Part shown: positions 27,614-36,075 of the stretch, one piece after another
Layout: each line of letters opens with the position of its first letter
Position numbering within the stretch: position 1 is the first letter of the stretch
Assembly: GCF_003259155.1 (NCBI RefSeq)
Contig: NZ_QGMQ01000003.1
Coordinates: 124,001 to 188,000, forward strand
DNA length: 64,000 nt
From: Marinimicrobium alkaliphilum
GTDB taxonomy: Bacteria; Pseudomonadota; Gammaproteobacteria; Pseudomonadales; Cellvibrionaceae
Direction: 5' to 3'
Notes under the pieces: generated by a model
Database searches by the model: none
What the model was told of the DNA's origin: nothing
Seen by the model: only the letters and a program-made list of their open reading frames with translations
Position numbers and translations under genes: made by a program

Positions 27614-28142
27614 AAAAACCTGACTTTTCCTTACCCCTAAATTCGTTACCCGCCAACGCTCGCAAGTGTCGATAATCCTTACACCCGATCGTGTAGTAAG
27701 GGAACATGCGCCTATAGTAAACTGTTTGTCAGTTGTCCGGATAGGGATTAAGGGTACATGAGCCAACACCCAGGGTCGATACTACACCTGATTGACACAA
27801 CAGGCCCCGGTGGAGCAGAAACGGTCTTTACACAATTGGCCGCTCACACACATCGCGAGGGTTACCGCACGCTTGCCATCATTCGCGGCCCGGGTTGGGT
27901 ACGTGATGAACTTGAGCGTCTGAATATCGAAACCCGGATCATCAATTGCAAAGGCTCTTTCAACCTGACGTTCCTGCGCGAGTTGATTCGCACCATCAGA
28001 CAGGAACGCGCCTGCCTGATACAGGCTCACCTGCTCGGCTCGTCTGTCTATGCCAGTCTCGCAGGATTACTGACGCGCACCCCGGTGATCAGCACCTTTC
28101 ACGGTCACGTGGACGTCTCTCCCAAAGAGCGGCTGCGCTGGG
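27311..28142 (+). repeat. Long direct repeat, right copy (832 bp)
   Basis: Partner of 18867-19698. The mismatches I see are C/T and A/C in the ATP-grasp part, A/G in the promoter part and T/C in the glycosyltransferase part. Beyond 28142 the two fusion genes are clearly diverged, and before 27311 there is no similarity. Confidence 0.93.
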
Positions 28143-29467
28143 TAAAATTTCTACTGATACGACTCGGCAGCCGGCGGGTCATCGCGGTCACCCAAAAACT
28201 CGCCGCCATGCTCAAAAGCGTGAAAGCCCTTGATGATAGCCGCGTAACGGTCATACCTAACGGCATCGATACCGAGTTGTTCACACACGCCAACCCGCCC
28301 CCCCTCAGGGAAGAGCACCAACTACCTTCGTCGGCCTTGGTCATGGGTTGCCTCGGCAATGTCCGCACCGCCAAAAATTACACGCTTGCGATCGACACCG
28401 TGAAGGAACTCGAGGGCAAGGGCCTGGACCCCTATCTATTTATAGCCGGCGACGACACCAACAGTCTCGCGCAACAACTTAAACAGCATGCGTTCGACCT
28501 CGGCCTCGCCCACAGGATCATCTGGCTCGACTTCTATCAAGACAATGCCGGGTTTCTGAAAGCTGTGGATATGCTACTGCTAACTTCCAGCAGCGAGGGT
28601 CACCCCCTAGCAATCATCCAGGCGATGGCCTCAGGCACCCCCGTCATCAGCACGCCCTGCGGCGTCGAAGAAATCGTTACCGACAATGAGACTGCCCTGC
28701 TGAGCAGTACACACTCCTCGCAAGCGCTGGCCGACCGCATTGCCAGCCTGCATGAGGACAAAGAGGGCCGACAACGCATCATCAGCGCCGCTCGAGTGCT
28801 CGCTCGCGACACCTACAGTCTACAGGCGATGATCGATCAATACGAAAACCTCTACTGCAACAGCCGCCGCCCCCCAAAAAAGCACAATTGGCTGGCCCAG
28901 ATCATTATTGACCGCTTCGGCAGCAAACGGGCGCTACTGACGACTGTTCAGATTGGCCTGAAAGACGTCACGCCATCCAATTATCGACGCTTCAAACACA
29001 TTTCAGCGCACCGCGACCGGATGGTATTTGTGTGTAAAGGCAACATCTGCCGTAGCGCCGCCGCTGCTTTCTCCCGGCACAGTGATATTGACGTGGCGAC
29101 TGCTGGCCTCAACACCCACACTGGCAATCCGGGCAACGAGCGAATTACCGCTCTCATGAGCGACAACGGGTACGATATGAGCAACCGCCGAACGATGGCA
29201 CTGACGGATCTTAACCCATTGCCGAGCGATTTCTATATCTACATGGATTCGGGGCACCCCCAGGCGCTCGCGCAAAGCTACCCGAACGCAGCCATCGCGC
29301 TGCTCGGCACCATAACCTCTCCGAAACAGCTCTACCATACACGCCCCCTACTCCTCATCCGACCGGTACACCAAAGGCTTCACAGAGAGCATTATTGCGA
29401 GAAACCGAGCCCTGGCCAAAGGGTCGGCCGAAAATGCTCAAACGCAGAGGGCGCATCGTGCAGTTAG
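27758..29467 (+). CDS. GT4 glycosyltransferase-LMW phosphatase fusion, copy 2 (phosphatase domain frameshifted)
   Basis: The first 128 codons are nearly identical to the gene at 19314. The rest is homologous but clearly diverged, for example LIRLGSRRVIAVTQKLAAML and LLTSSSEGHPLAIIQAMASG. The glycosyltransferase domain appears complete. The phosphatase P-loop is intact (Cys426-KGNIC-Arg432). One extra base near 29335-29340 then shifts the frame just before the general-acid loop. Restoring the frame gives IHAPYSSSD, so the catalytic Asp is also replaced by Ala. The restored frame would end at 29471, overlapping wzy as in copy 1. Probably an active transferase with a dead phosphatase. Confidence 0.8.
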   Translation: MSQHPGSILHLIDTTGPGGAETVFTQLAAHTHREGYRTLAIIRGPGWVRDELERLNIETRIINCKGSFNLTFLRELIRTIRQERACLIQAHLLGSSVYASLAGLLTRTPVISTFHGHVDVSPKERLRWVKFLLIRLGSRRVIAVTQKLAAMLKSVKALDDSRVTVIPNGIDTELFTHANPPPLREEHQLPSSALVMGCLGNVRTAKNYTLAIDTVKELEGKGLDPYLFIAGDDTNSLAQQLKQHAFDLGLAHRIIWLDFYQDNAGFLKAVDMLLLTSSSEGHPLAIIQAMASGTPVISTPCGVEEIVTDNETALLSSTHSSQALADRIASLHEDKEGRQRIISAARVLARDTYSLQAMIDQYENLYCNSRRPPKKHNWLAQIIIDRFGSKRALLTTVQIGLKDVTPSNYRRFKHISAHRDRMVFVCKGNICRSAAAAFSRHSDIDVATAGLNTHTGNPGNERITALMSDNGYDMSNRRTMALTDLNPLPSDFYIYMDSGHPQALAQSYPNAAIALLGTITSPKQLYHTRPLLLIRPVHQRLHREHYCEKPSPGQRVGRKCSNAEGASCS

Positions 29468-30756
29468 TTAATGACGGAAAGACGCTCTTAAAGCGCCTTA
29501 TGGGACACCACGCAGGGTTCTATCTCGCCGCAGCGTACCTGTTTTTCGAATATTTTCGACCCCAAGTCATTTATACTTGGATCGATGTACTTCCCTGGGC
29601 GAGAATCATTATCCTTAGTGGTTTCTTCTACGTAATCGCCAAAGGTCACGTAAAACTGCAGGGCATGCACTGGTTGCTTTTTACTTTTATGTGCCTCGTC
29701 TTTGTATCGACCTATTTCTCTTTCGATCGCATCGCATCACTAAATACCATAGATTACATAATCTCTTGGGTTGTTATTGTCGTCTTCTTTACGGCCGCAG
29801 TAAGAAACCTAGAACAATACAAAGTCCTGCTTATACTACTCTTCATATTTTTATTCAAAATGTCTTTTTTCGGAGCGAGGACATGGGCGACGCGAGGGTT
29901 TGGTTTTGCAGACTGGGGCATCTCCGGACCAAAAGGTTTTTTTCAGAACTCTGGTGAGCTCTCGCTACTGATGGTTGTTTTTACAGCGATGAGCTTGGGT
30001 TTCATTTTGGGCCACAAAAACGTGAACAAAATTTACTATCTCGTTCCTATAACAGCTGCCATGACTGTTTTGGCGTCGAGCACCCGAGGCAGCCAACTGG
30101 CACTCGCCGTCGTAGCTGTGCTCTTTCTACTCTGTTACGGAAAACTGCGCATCAAGTATATTCTGGCCTTTTCCGTCATCGCATGGATAGGGTTTGCGCT
30201 ACTGCCCGAAGAGCAAAAGGACAGGTTCAGAGACATGGGGCAAGATGACACCTCAGAATCTCGCCTAACCTACTGGGAGAAGGGCTGGGAAATGATGAAC
30301 AATCACAAGCTAGTCGGGGTGGGCTACTACGCATTCCCCAGCTACTTCGAGCACCACTACGCGCCATACATTCAGTTTGAGAACTTTACTTATAGGCGCG
30401 AAGTGGCACACAACAGCTTCATACAGGTAGGCAGTGAAATGGGGTATCCGGGACTAATAGTGTATCTCCTTCTACTGTGGCAGTGTTACAAACTGAACAA
30501 AAAATCTCAGAAATATGCCAATGCCAACCCGAACAACGCCTCTATCTCATGGGTCCCCTCCTATTGTACCGGCCAAAATATTGCGCTCGCAGGTTATGTA
30601 GTAGGGTCTCTATTCATGTCGGTTGCCTTTTACCCTTACCTTTACTTGTTTTTAATGCTAGCTGCGTCCTTGCATCAAGTTATCACTCCTCATAACAAAG
30701 CCCCTGAAATCGGGGCTGCCTACATTAAAGGACCCACGAATGTACCCCAAAACTAA
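29458..30756 (+). CDS. O-antigen ligase/polymerase family membrane protein (intact copy)
   Basis: An integral membrane protein of 432 residues from the GTG at 29458, the same start as in the broken copy; an ATG at 29395 inside the previous gene would give 453. It has about ten hydrophobic segments. The Wzy_C signature region STRGSQLALAVVAVLFLLCY is followed by the large periplasmic loop DTSESRLTYWEKGWEMMNNH and HNSFIQVGSEMGYPGLIVYL, with the conserved histidine. Such proteins polymerise lipid-linked repeats or ligate glycans to lipid A or proteins. An exosortase-A-associated O-glycosylation ligase family has this form. Overlaps the preceding fusion gene. Confidence 0.82.
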   Translation: MQLVNDGKTLLKRLMGHHAGFYLAAAYLFFEYFRPQVIYTWIDVLPWARIIILSGFFYVIAKGHVKLQGMHWLLFTFMCLVFVSTYFSFDRIASLNTIDYIISWVVIVVFFTAAVRNLEQYKVLLILLFIFLFKMSFFGARTWATRGFGFADWGISGPKGFFQNSGELSLLMVVFTAMSLGFILGHKNVNKIYYLVPITAAMTVLASSTRGSQLALAVVAVLFLLCYGKLRIKYILAFSVIAWIGFALLPEEQKDRFRDMGQDDTSESRLTYWEKGWEMMNNHKLVGVGYYAFPSYFEHHYAPYIQFENFTYRREVAHNSFIQVGSEMGYPGLIVYLLLLWQCYKLNKKSQKYANANPNNASISWVPSYCTGQNIALAGYVVGSLFMSVAFYPYLYLFLMLAASLHQVITPHNKAPEIGAAYIKGPTNVPQN

Positions 30757-30766
30757 GGTCAGAGAG

Positions 30767-32035
30767 ATGGCTCTATCAGCCATACGGAAGTACCTTATAC
30801 CGATGATAGCGATATTATTTTATCTATCGGCGCCACTGCTATACATTGCGGGACTGAAAACCAAAGCGACAAAATTGCTTCTAGCCTCCATACGCTACCG
30901 CAACCTACCAGGGGCTATACGACTGCTTCTGAGAAAAAAGCGCAGCGGCGAGCTTAAATACGAAAAGCTTATTTCTCCTCCGACAACAAGCAATGACTTT
31001 TACTCCAGAGCTATCATCCTCAGCATGCCAGAGATCGGAAAGGATGAGCAAATAATAAAGGGGGTCATGCTAGTAACCTTCACTCATACATTCTCGTATT
31101 TATTGCATAGCCCCAATTGGCCAGACATCAATAAACACTTCCTATTTGTACTGGAGCCGAGCTCGTCCGGATATGCGGATCCCGAAATACTGCTTTTCAT
31201 TGATAAAGCTACTGATTGCATAGTTCAGTGCACCGAGCCCATGGACAGAGCTTTTCTTCAATCATACGCACCCGAGGTTACTTGCCTGGACATTGGATCA
31301 GGAAACTGGGTCGATCACGAATTATTCAACGACAGAAACAATAGCCGCGAAAAGCAGTATGATGCCATTTACATCGCCAACTTAAATCCCGTAAAAAGAG
31401 TTTATCGAGTTATTAAAGCCATGGCCGAGTGTGCGAGAAAACGCGAATATCGCGGCGCCATATTATGTGCGCCCTTCGGATCAGGGAGCATAGAAGACAT
31501 AAAACGCTATGTTCAAAATCTAGGAATGGAAAAATCAATAGAAATACTTCCGGGAACAAACAAGGAAGGAGTTGTTAACCTTTTGGCCTCGTCGAAATGC
31601 AGCCTACTGGCCTCCCTAAAGGAAGGTAGCAGCAGAGTAATCTCCGAATCAATGTTCTGCAATACACCCGTGATATGTTTATCCGAAAACATAGGCGTAA
31701 ACAAATCATATATCAACGAGCAGACAGGGCTTCTTGTAAGTGACCATGCATTGACGGACGCACTGCTTTACCTCCAGTCCTATTACGAGCTTTTCTCGCC
31801 AAGAGAGTGGGCTTTACGCCACATCAGCCCCGAAGCCTCCACCGACAGAGTCAGGGCAACTCTTCTATTGAAGAGCAAAGGCAAGGTAAACTCTACCCTA
31901 CGAATCAAGACAAATAGCCCAGAGGTTGAATATCAGGATAAGACACAGCAGCAAAGAGAAGTCTTAATAGCTGCACTCAACGACATAGAGCAGAACAGGC
32001 TCCCTACTTGGCCCGCCCACAACGAGGAGAAATGA
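30767..32035 (+). CDS. Glycosyltransferase (GT4-like)
   Basis: About 422 residues from ATG 30767, which has AAGGTCAGAGAG just upstream; an ATG at 30740 overlaps wzy. An N-terminal hydrophobic stretch (YLIPMIAILFYLSAPLLYIA) may anchor it. The C-terminal half is recognisable as GT-B: YDAIYIANLNPVKRVYRVIK, YVQNLGMEKSIEILPGTNKE, and SLKEGSSRVISESMFCNTPV as donor-site motif. The N-terminal half is unlike standard GT4, so acceptor and sugar are unknown. Confidence 0.72.
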   Translation: MALSAIRKYLIPMIAILFYLSAPLLYIAGLKTKATKLLLASIRYRNLPGAIRLLLRKKRSGELKYEKLISPPTTSNDFYSRAIILSMPEIGKDEQIIKGVMLVTFTHTFSYLLHSPNWPDINKHFLFVLEPSSSGYADPEILLFIDKATDCIVQCTEPMDRAFLQSYAPEVTCLDIGSGNWVDHELFNDRNNSREKQYDAIYIANLNPVKRVYRVIKAMAECARKREYRGAILCAPFGSGSIEDIKRYVQNLGMEKSIEILPGTNKEGVVNLLASSKCSLLASLKEGSSRVISESMFCNTPVICLSENIGVNKSYINEQTGLLVSDHALTDALLYLQSYYELFSPREWALRHISPEASTDRVRATLLLKSKGKVNSTLRIKTNSPEVEYQDKTQQQREVLIAALNDIEQNRLPTWPAHNEEK

Positions 32036-32393
32036 GATCCAATTTAGACGTCTCATAAAGTATTTCACTCTTTTTAGGTCATCTTGGTAAGAATTTGTGA
32101 ATTCACAAAACGACTTGAGTATTGCCATTAGAGTTCAAGTGACGCACTATATTTGACTAATCACACGCGACATGCTGATCGCGAGCGGCACTCATATAAC
32201 GAAATGGACTTAACACAGGGCTATGGGAACATATTGTTATTATATGAATACAGATTTGTGACGCCTTACCGAAAAGTTAGACCGAATTATGGCAGAATAT
32301 CAAACAATGACGCCAATTCCGGTGCTCGTTTTCTCCAACGCCAAATATCAACCAGCAACTAGCGGATCTACAGCTTCCGCAAGCAGAGGCACA
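32036..32393. other. Intergenic region upstream of the secreted lyase-like gene
   Basis: 358 bases with no credible gene, and no GG-N10-GC sigma-54 match or strong -35/-10 pair seen. One inverted repeat AATTTGTGAATTCACAAA lies near 32090-32110 and might be an operator or weak hairpin. An in-frame extension of the next gene to 32289 is judged not coding. Confidence 0.5.
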
Positions 32394-33317
32394 ATGAACA
32401 CACTCAAGACTATCAAGAGGGTCGCTCCTGTCATCGGACTATTAATTTCGTCTTTGCCGCTAGCGGCTGCAGCTTTTACGCTGACGATTTCAGGAGAAGG
32501 TGGCGACCCAGGAGAGAAGGCCTCAAGCCGTGACTGCCAAAGAGGAGGTCAAGAGGCCTTCACACACGCAGCCGGAAGCACGGAGTACACAGACGAGGAG
32601 TTTTTTAGCGGGACCAAAGGCCTACGACTCGAAATCAAAGAGGGCAGAACAGGCTGGGGGAGCTTAGGAGGCGTAGTCAACTTCGAGGATTGCTCTCACG
32701 CAGGAGGCCGCCATCTTACCCGAGGCGACGAGCTTTGGGTCAGAACCCGTCTCTTTTTCCCAGTCGGCTTCGAATTCATGGATAGAGGAAGGCATAAGTT
32801 TCTGCGGGCTAGACACTATTCTATGGTGGACGGCCAAAAGATAAGCGAGGGCTACTTGAATCTTTACATTAACCCTCAAGTAAACGACCCTGAGTACAAG
32901 CCTTTTGCATATATTCTCGAAGCTCACGTACCGGGTGGACTCCGTTGGGCTTCCGTCGGAGAATCTCGCCACTTTTTCCAACTAGGACAGTGGCACACCG
33001 TAGAATATTACGTAAAACTTGATACCGTGACAGCCGCAGACGGCGGCCAAGCCTTGATAAGAGTTTGGGTTGACGGGGAACTTATTGGCGAAATTGACAA
33101 CCGAATCACGCTGATAAACCCTGATAGTTGGGTGGAGTCTCTTTACTATTTTACCTACTGGAATGACGAAGGCCCAGATAGAACAATGCACTTTTATGCT
33201 GATGATATCGTGATCACCTCCGACACTCCTGCCGATAGGGACGAGCAAGGCAATCCTTTCATCGGAGTTGGTGGCGATCAATCATCCAGACCTAGGCCGC
33301 CAGCCCCCCTCAATTAA
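32394..33317 (+). CDS. Secreted polysaccharide lyase-like protein
   Basis: A 307-residue exported protein. From ATG 32394 (AGAGG upstream) it has a clear signal peptide (KRVAPVIGLLISSLPLAAAA). The rest looks like a concanavalin-type beta jelly roll as in heparin-lyase-I-like families: LWVRTRLFFPVGFEFMDRGR, HKFLRARHYSM, GYLNLYINPQVN, GQWHTVEYYVKLD, IRVWVDGELIGEIDN and MHFYADDIVITSD. The C-terminus is proline-rich, with no PEP-CTERM tail. Lyases or lectin-like proteins in export loci usually trim or bind the exported polymer in the periplasm. Catalytic residues cannot be assigned with certainty, so binding without cleavage is possible. Confidence 0.55.
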   Translation: MNTLKTIKRVAPVIGLLISSLPLAAAAFTLTISGEGGDPGEKASSRDCQRGGQEAFTHAAGSTEYTDEEFFSGTKGLRLEIKEGRTGWGSLGGVVNFEDCSHAGGRHLTRGDELWVRTRLFFPVGFEFMDRGRHKFLRARHYSMVDGQKISEGYLNLYINPQVNDPEYKPFAYILEAHVPGGLRWASVGESRHFFQLGQWHTVEYYVKLDTVTAADGGQALIRVWVDGELIGEIDNRITLINPDSWVESLYYFTYWNDEGPDRTMHFYADDIVITSDTPADRDEQGNPFIGVGGDQSSRPRPPAPLN

Positions 33318-33330
33318 CCTCACATAACCA

Positions 33331-33356
33331 GGGGCGCCACAATATTGCGGCGCCCC
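33331..33356 (+). terminator. Hairpin after lyase-like gene
   Basis: GGGGCGCC / GGCGCCCC stem separated by about ten bases, 14 bases after the stop codon. There is no T-tract, so it is a weak or Rho-assisted terminator, or simply an mRNA 3'-end stabiliser. Confidence 0.5.
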
Positions 33357-33862
33357 ACTGTTGAGCATATAAAAAAAGATCCAGAAAGGGGAAAAACTGA
33401 TCTCAGAAAATGGGTACCCTCTCGTGAAAGAAACGTATGACCATTACCCAAATAGGACTAAGTTTCGACCGAAGACCTAGAAATCTGTTTTAAGGCTCGA
33501 AATAAGCTATCGTACTCCCAGTGGACATATGCAATCCGTCGCACTTTCAAGCTAAAGATAGCGCTCAGAAAACTCTTTGGCTACGTTTTTAATGACCACC
33601 TTGAGACTTTCACTTCGGCCGCGATACTCTTCGCATATGAACGACGTTCTCAATAGCCGGCCTGATAAAACTCTTTCTTTACCAAGGCTCATAGCGACCC
33701 AATAAAAACATTTCCTCAATCTTCACCCTTTTATTGCCAAATGAGATGTGGGGAGATCCACATACTGCTTGAGTTATAGCAGGAAAACGCTATGATTATG
33801 CTAGAATGGCGATGCTTCTAAACGAAACCATCGAATACCCAGGTCCAGTTAAGGGAACTAGT
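33357..33862. other. Intergenic region with no intact gene
   Basis: About 500 bases. One plus-strand frame of roughly 50 codons (ending at about 33657, with FKLKIALRKLFGYVFNDHL) resembles coding sequence but has no start, family match or continuation. It is probably a remnant. Nothing else recognisable was seen. Confidence 0.4.
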
Positions 33863-34789
33863 ATGCCTTTTTTTTCTGTAATAATTCCTACCTACAATCG
33901 TTCTAGCATGGTGGCAGAAGCGGTTTCGTCAGTTCTCAACCAAACATTCAAAGACTTTGAGATACTTGTGATCGATGATGGATCTACAGACGACACTCAA
34001 AGTGCATTGTCACCCTTCAGCGATAGAGTATGTTATTTCAGGCAGGAAAATGGTGGCGTGGCATCAGCCCGAAACTTAGGCATAGCCAAGTCCCGAGGTG
34101 AATACATATGTTATCTTGATAGCGACGACTTATGGCCCGCTAACAAGCTGTCAAGTTACAACGACGCTATTCGAAAAGCAAACGACCCTCACTTTTTATT
34201 TTCAGACTTTGTAAAGCACGATTGCAGTAGAAATATTACCTATGACATTTCAAATAGTCGTATATTTAGCTATTTATATAGCCTATGCACTATCGAGGAA
34301 CAATTGGCTCAACTGTCAGGGAAAGATCTCAAAGAGCTATTGCTCCGGGGCTACCCGCTATACCCGTCCACGTTTTGTATAAAACGCAACGTACATCAGC
34401 AATACCTTTGGGACCCAGGCGTATTAAAATCAGAAGACTTTAATTTTGTTCTAAAGTTGGCCCAGAAATATAGCTTTTTTTATATAGATCAAACACTCTG
34501 CACAGTTAGAGTTCACGACTCCAACAAATCATCTGACTTCCTCACTAAAAATGCTGTTATTATCGGGACAATGCGAGCTGTCAGAGATCTATATGAAAGC
34601 AATGATCAAAAACATTTCTATAACTTGTATATCGCGAAGAAGCACCTTTCAAATATGACGCATTATCGAGAGGTTGGATTGTATAAAAAATCCATAGAAC
34701 AGCTAGTTTCTGCACTCTGCTACAAGAACACTTGGGCCCGCCTTCTCCCTCCAATTTTTGGAAAGAGGAATATTGAGAAGTCCGACTAA
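33863..34789 (+). CDS. GT2 family glycosyltransferase
   Basis: A 308-residue GT-A enzyme. ATG 33863 is preceded by AAGGGA and begins directly with the fold (PFFSVIIPTYNRSSMVAEAV); the earlier ATG at 33806 adds residues that do not belong to the fold. Nucleotide-sugar motifs are VIDDGSTDDT, GGVASARNLGIAKSRGEYIC and the DXD-type LDSDDLWPANKL. The acceptor half is divergent. It is the closest relative in this window of the GT2 pseudogene at 37271-37588, which shares the order of the same motifs. Confidence 0.88.
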   Translation: MPFFSVIIPTYNRSSMVAEAVSSVLNQTFKDFEILVIDDGSTDDTQSALSPFSDRVCYFRQENGGVASARNLGIAKSRGEYICYLDSDDLWPANKLSSYNDAIRKANDPHFLFSDFVKHDCSRNITYDISNSRIFSYLYSLCTIEEQLAQLSGKDLKELLLRGYPLYPSTFCIKRNVHQQYLWDPGVLKSEDFNFVLKLAQKYSFFYIDQTLCTVRVHDSNKSSDFLTKNAVIIGTMRAVRDLYESNDQKHFYNLYIAKKHLSNMTHYREVGLYKKSIEQLVSALCYKNTWARLLPPIFGKRNIEKSD

Positions 34790-35051
34790 CTTTCTCCAGA
34801 TCGGGAGCTTCGACTACGATACCAGCTACGCATTACAACCCAATAGAGTCGCGCTCCTTCCCAGCGGATGATGACCGAGATCGCCCCGTCTTCCCCTGCA
34901 ATCTATTCCAAACTATGCAGTGGACATAGCACCCTAGTTTGAGTCGCAAAAAGCTGGGCACATTAACATAGCTATTTCACACTCTATCTTCCACCAGTGC
35001 AATGAGACATTCCCCCACTACTCTAACTGATGAGATTCTTCCGCTATTAAT

Positions 35052-35894
35052 CTAGAGCCTAGCTTTCATATTTCGACCAAACTCCCAATCCTTATCTCGC
35101 CCAAACCTCGATAGCATCATCATTCTTGCTAAGTATTTTCGCGGCCATCTAAAAAACATTTTTATCGAAAGCGCGTCTCTAAATAGGGACTTTCTTCCGT
35201 AGGTTCCACCGCCGTGATCAACTATGTAGGCTGCCACCGGAAACCCAAAGGGTTCTAAGGGCACACCTTTTTCCCTCATTACTTTAAGCAGAAACCGGTG
35301 GTGACCATAGATCTCCCGAATTTTCTTATCGGGAATATCCTCAACTTTCTTATTTATATCAAAAAGTGATGTTTTAACGACTGCAAATGTCCCGCACCAG
35401 TTATAAAAATCTGTAAGCAGAAGGGCTACCTTAGATCGATGAGGAAGCATCCAACCCTTGTCTACATACCATCCATTTTTACCTCTATTAGCCTTAACAT
35501 GATCGATAATATGGCGAGACACCAAATCGTCAGCGTCAACATTCATTACATACTCTGACCCTCGGTCTAACGCCCAGACCACGCCTGTTGCCACCTTGTG
35601 GCCTTTGTCCCGACTAAGCATTTTGATTCGATCTGCCTCATCCGTATCACCCTTAAAGACAGATCTTGCCGGAGGCCCAAGCGAAACCCTCGCGACACTT
35701 ACGGTACTGGGAAACTCTACCGAGTCCAGTTCGGCTTCTTTGTTCGCGACTACTACAGCCCCGACACCTTTATGCCCTCTGCAGGCATTGTCGATCGAGC
35801 TCAGCGTTTCTTGTAATCGTTCAAGAACGTCTGACCAATTGCGTGCAGATTCAGGATGAATCAGTGGGACGATAAACGTAATCATCATTGACAT
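35052..35894 (-). CDS. Putative GT-A glycosyltransferase
   Basis: A 280-residue cytoplasmic protein. It opens MITFIVPLIHPESARNWSDV like a GT2-type protein. The centre has SEYVMNVDADDLVSRHIIDH, a DXD-like metal and nucleotide-sugar site, followed by DFYNWCGTFAVVKTSLFD and IREIYGHHRFLLKVMREKGV. The family is not one I can name, and no membrane segment is present. The ATG at 35894 has AAGGGG eight bases upstream. It stands alone on the minus strand, convergent with the GT2 gene at 33863. Confidence 0.6.
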   Translation of the reverse strand: MSMMITFIVPLIHPESARNWSDVLERLQETLSSIDNACRGHKGVGAVVVANKEAELDSVEFPSTVSVARVSLGPPARSVFKGDTDEADRIKMLSRDKGHKVATGVVWALDRGSEYVMNVDADDLVSRHIIDHVKANRGKNGWYVDKGWMLPHRSKVALLLTDFYNWCGTFAVVKTSLFDINKKVEDIPDKKIREIYGHHRFLLKVMREKGVPLEPFGFPVAAYIVDHGGGTYGRKSLFRDALSIKMFFRWPRKYLARMMMLSRFGRDKDWEFGRNMKARL

Positions 35895-36075
35895 TAAAGA
35901 ACCCCTTAACTTATCAACTCAACAATCTATTTCAACATTCCAGCAAGAGATTACAAAAGACAATACAGATAGAGTGTAAACACGCCAGAAGCCGCAAGAG
36001 AGTCCAGGTACTTGTGAGTACGGCTATCAACGCAGCAGCATAAGTACCGCCGGTCTAATAGCATGCTAAGGTTGA

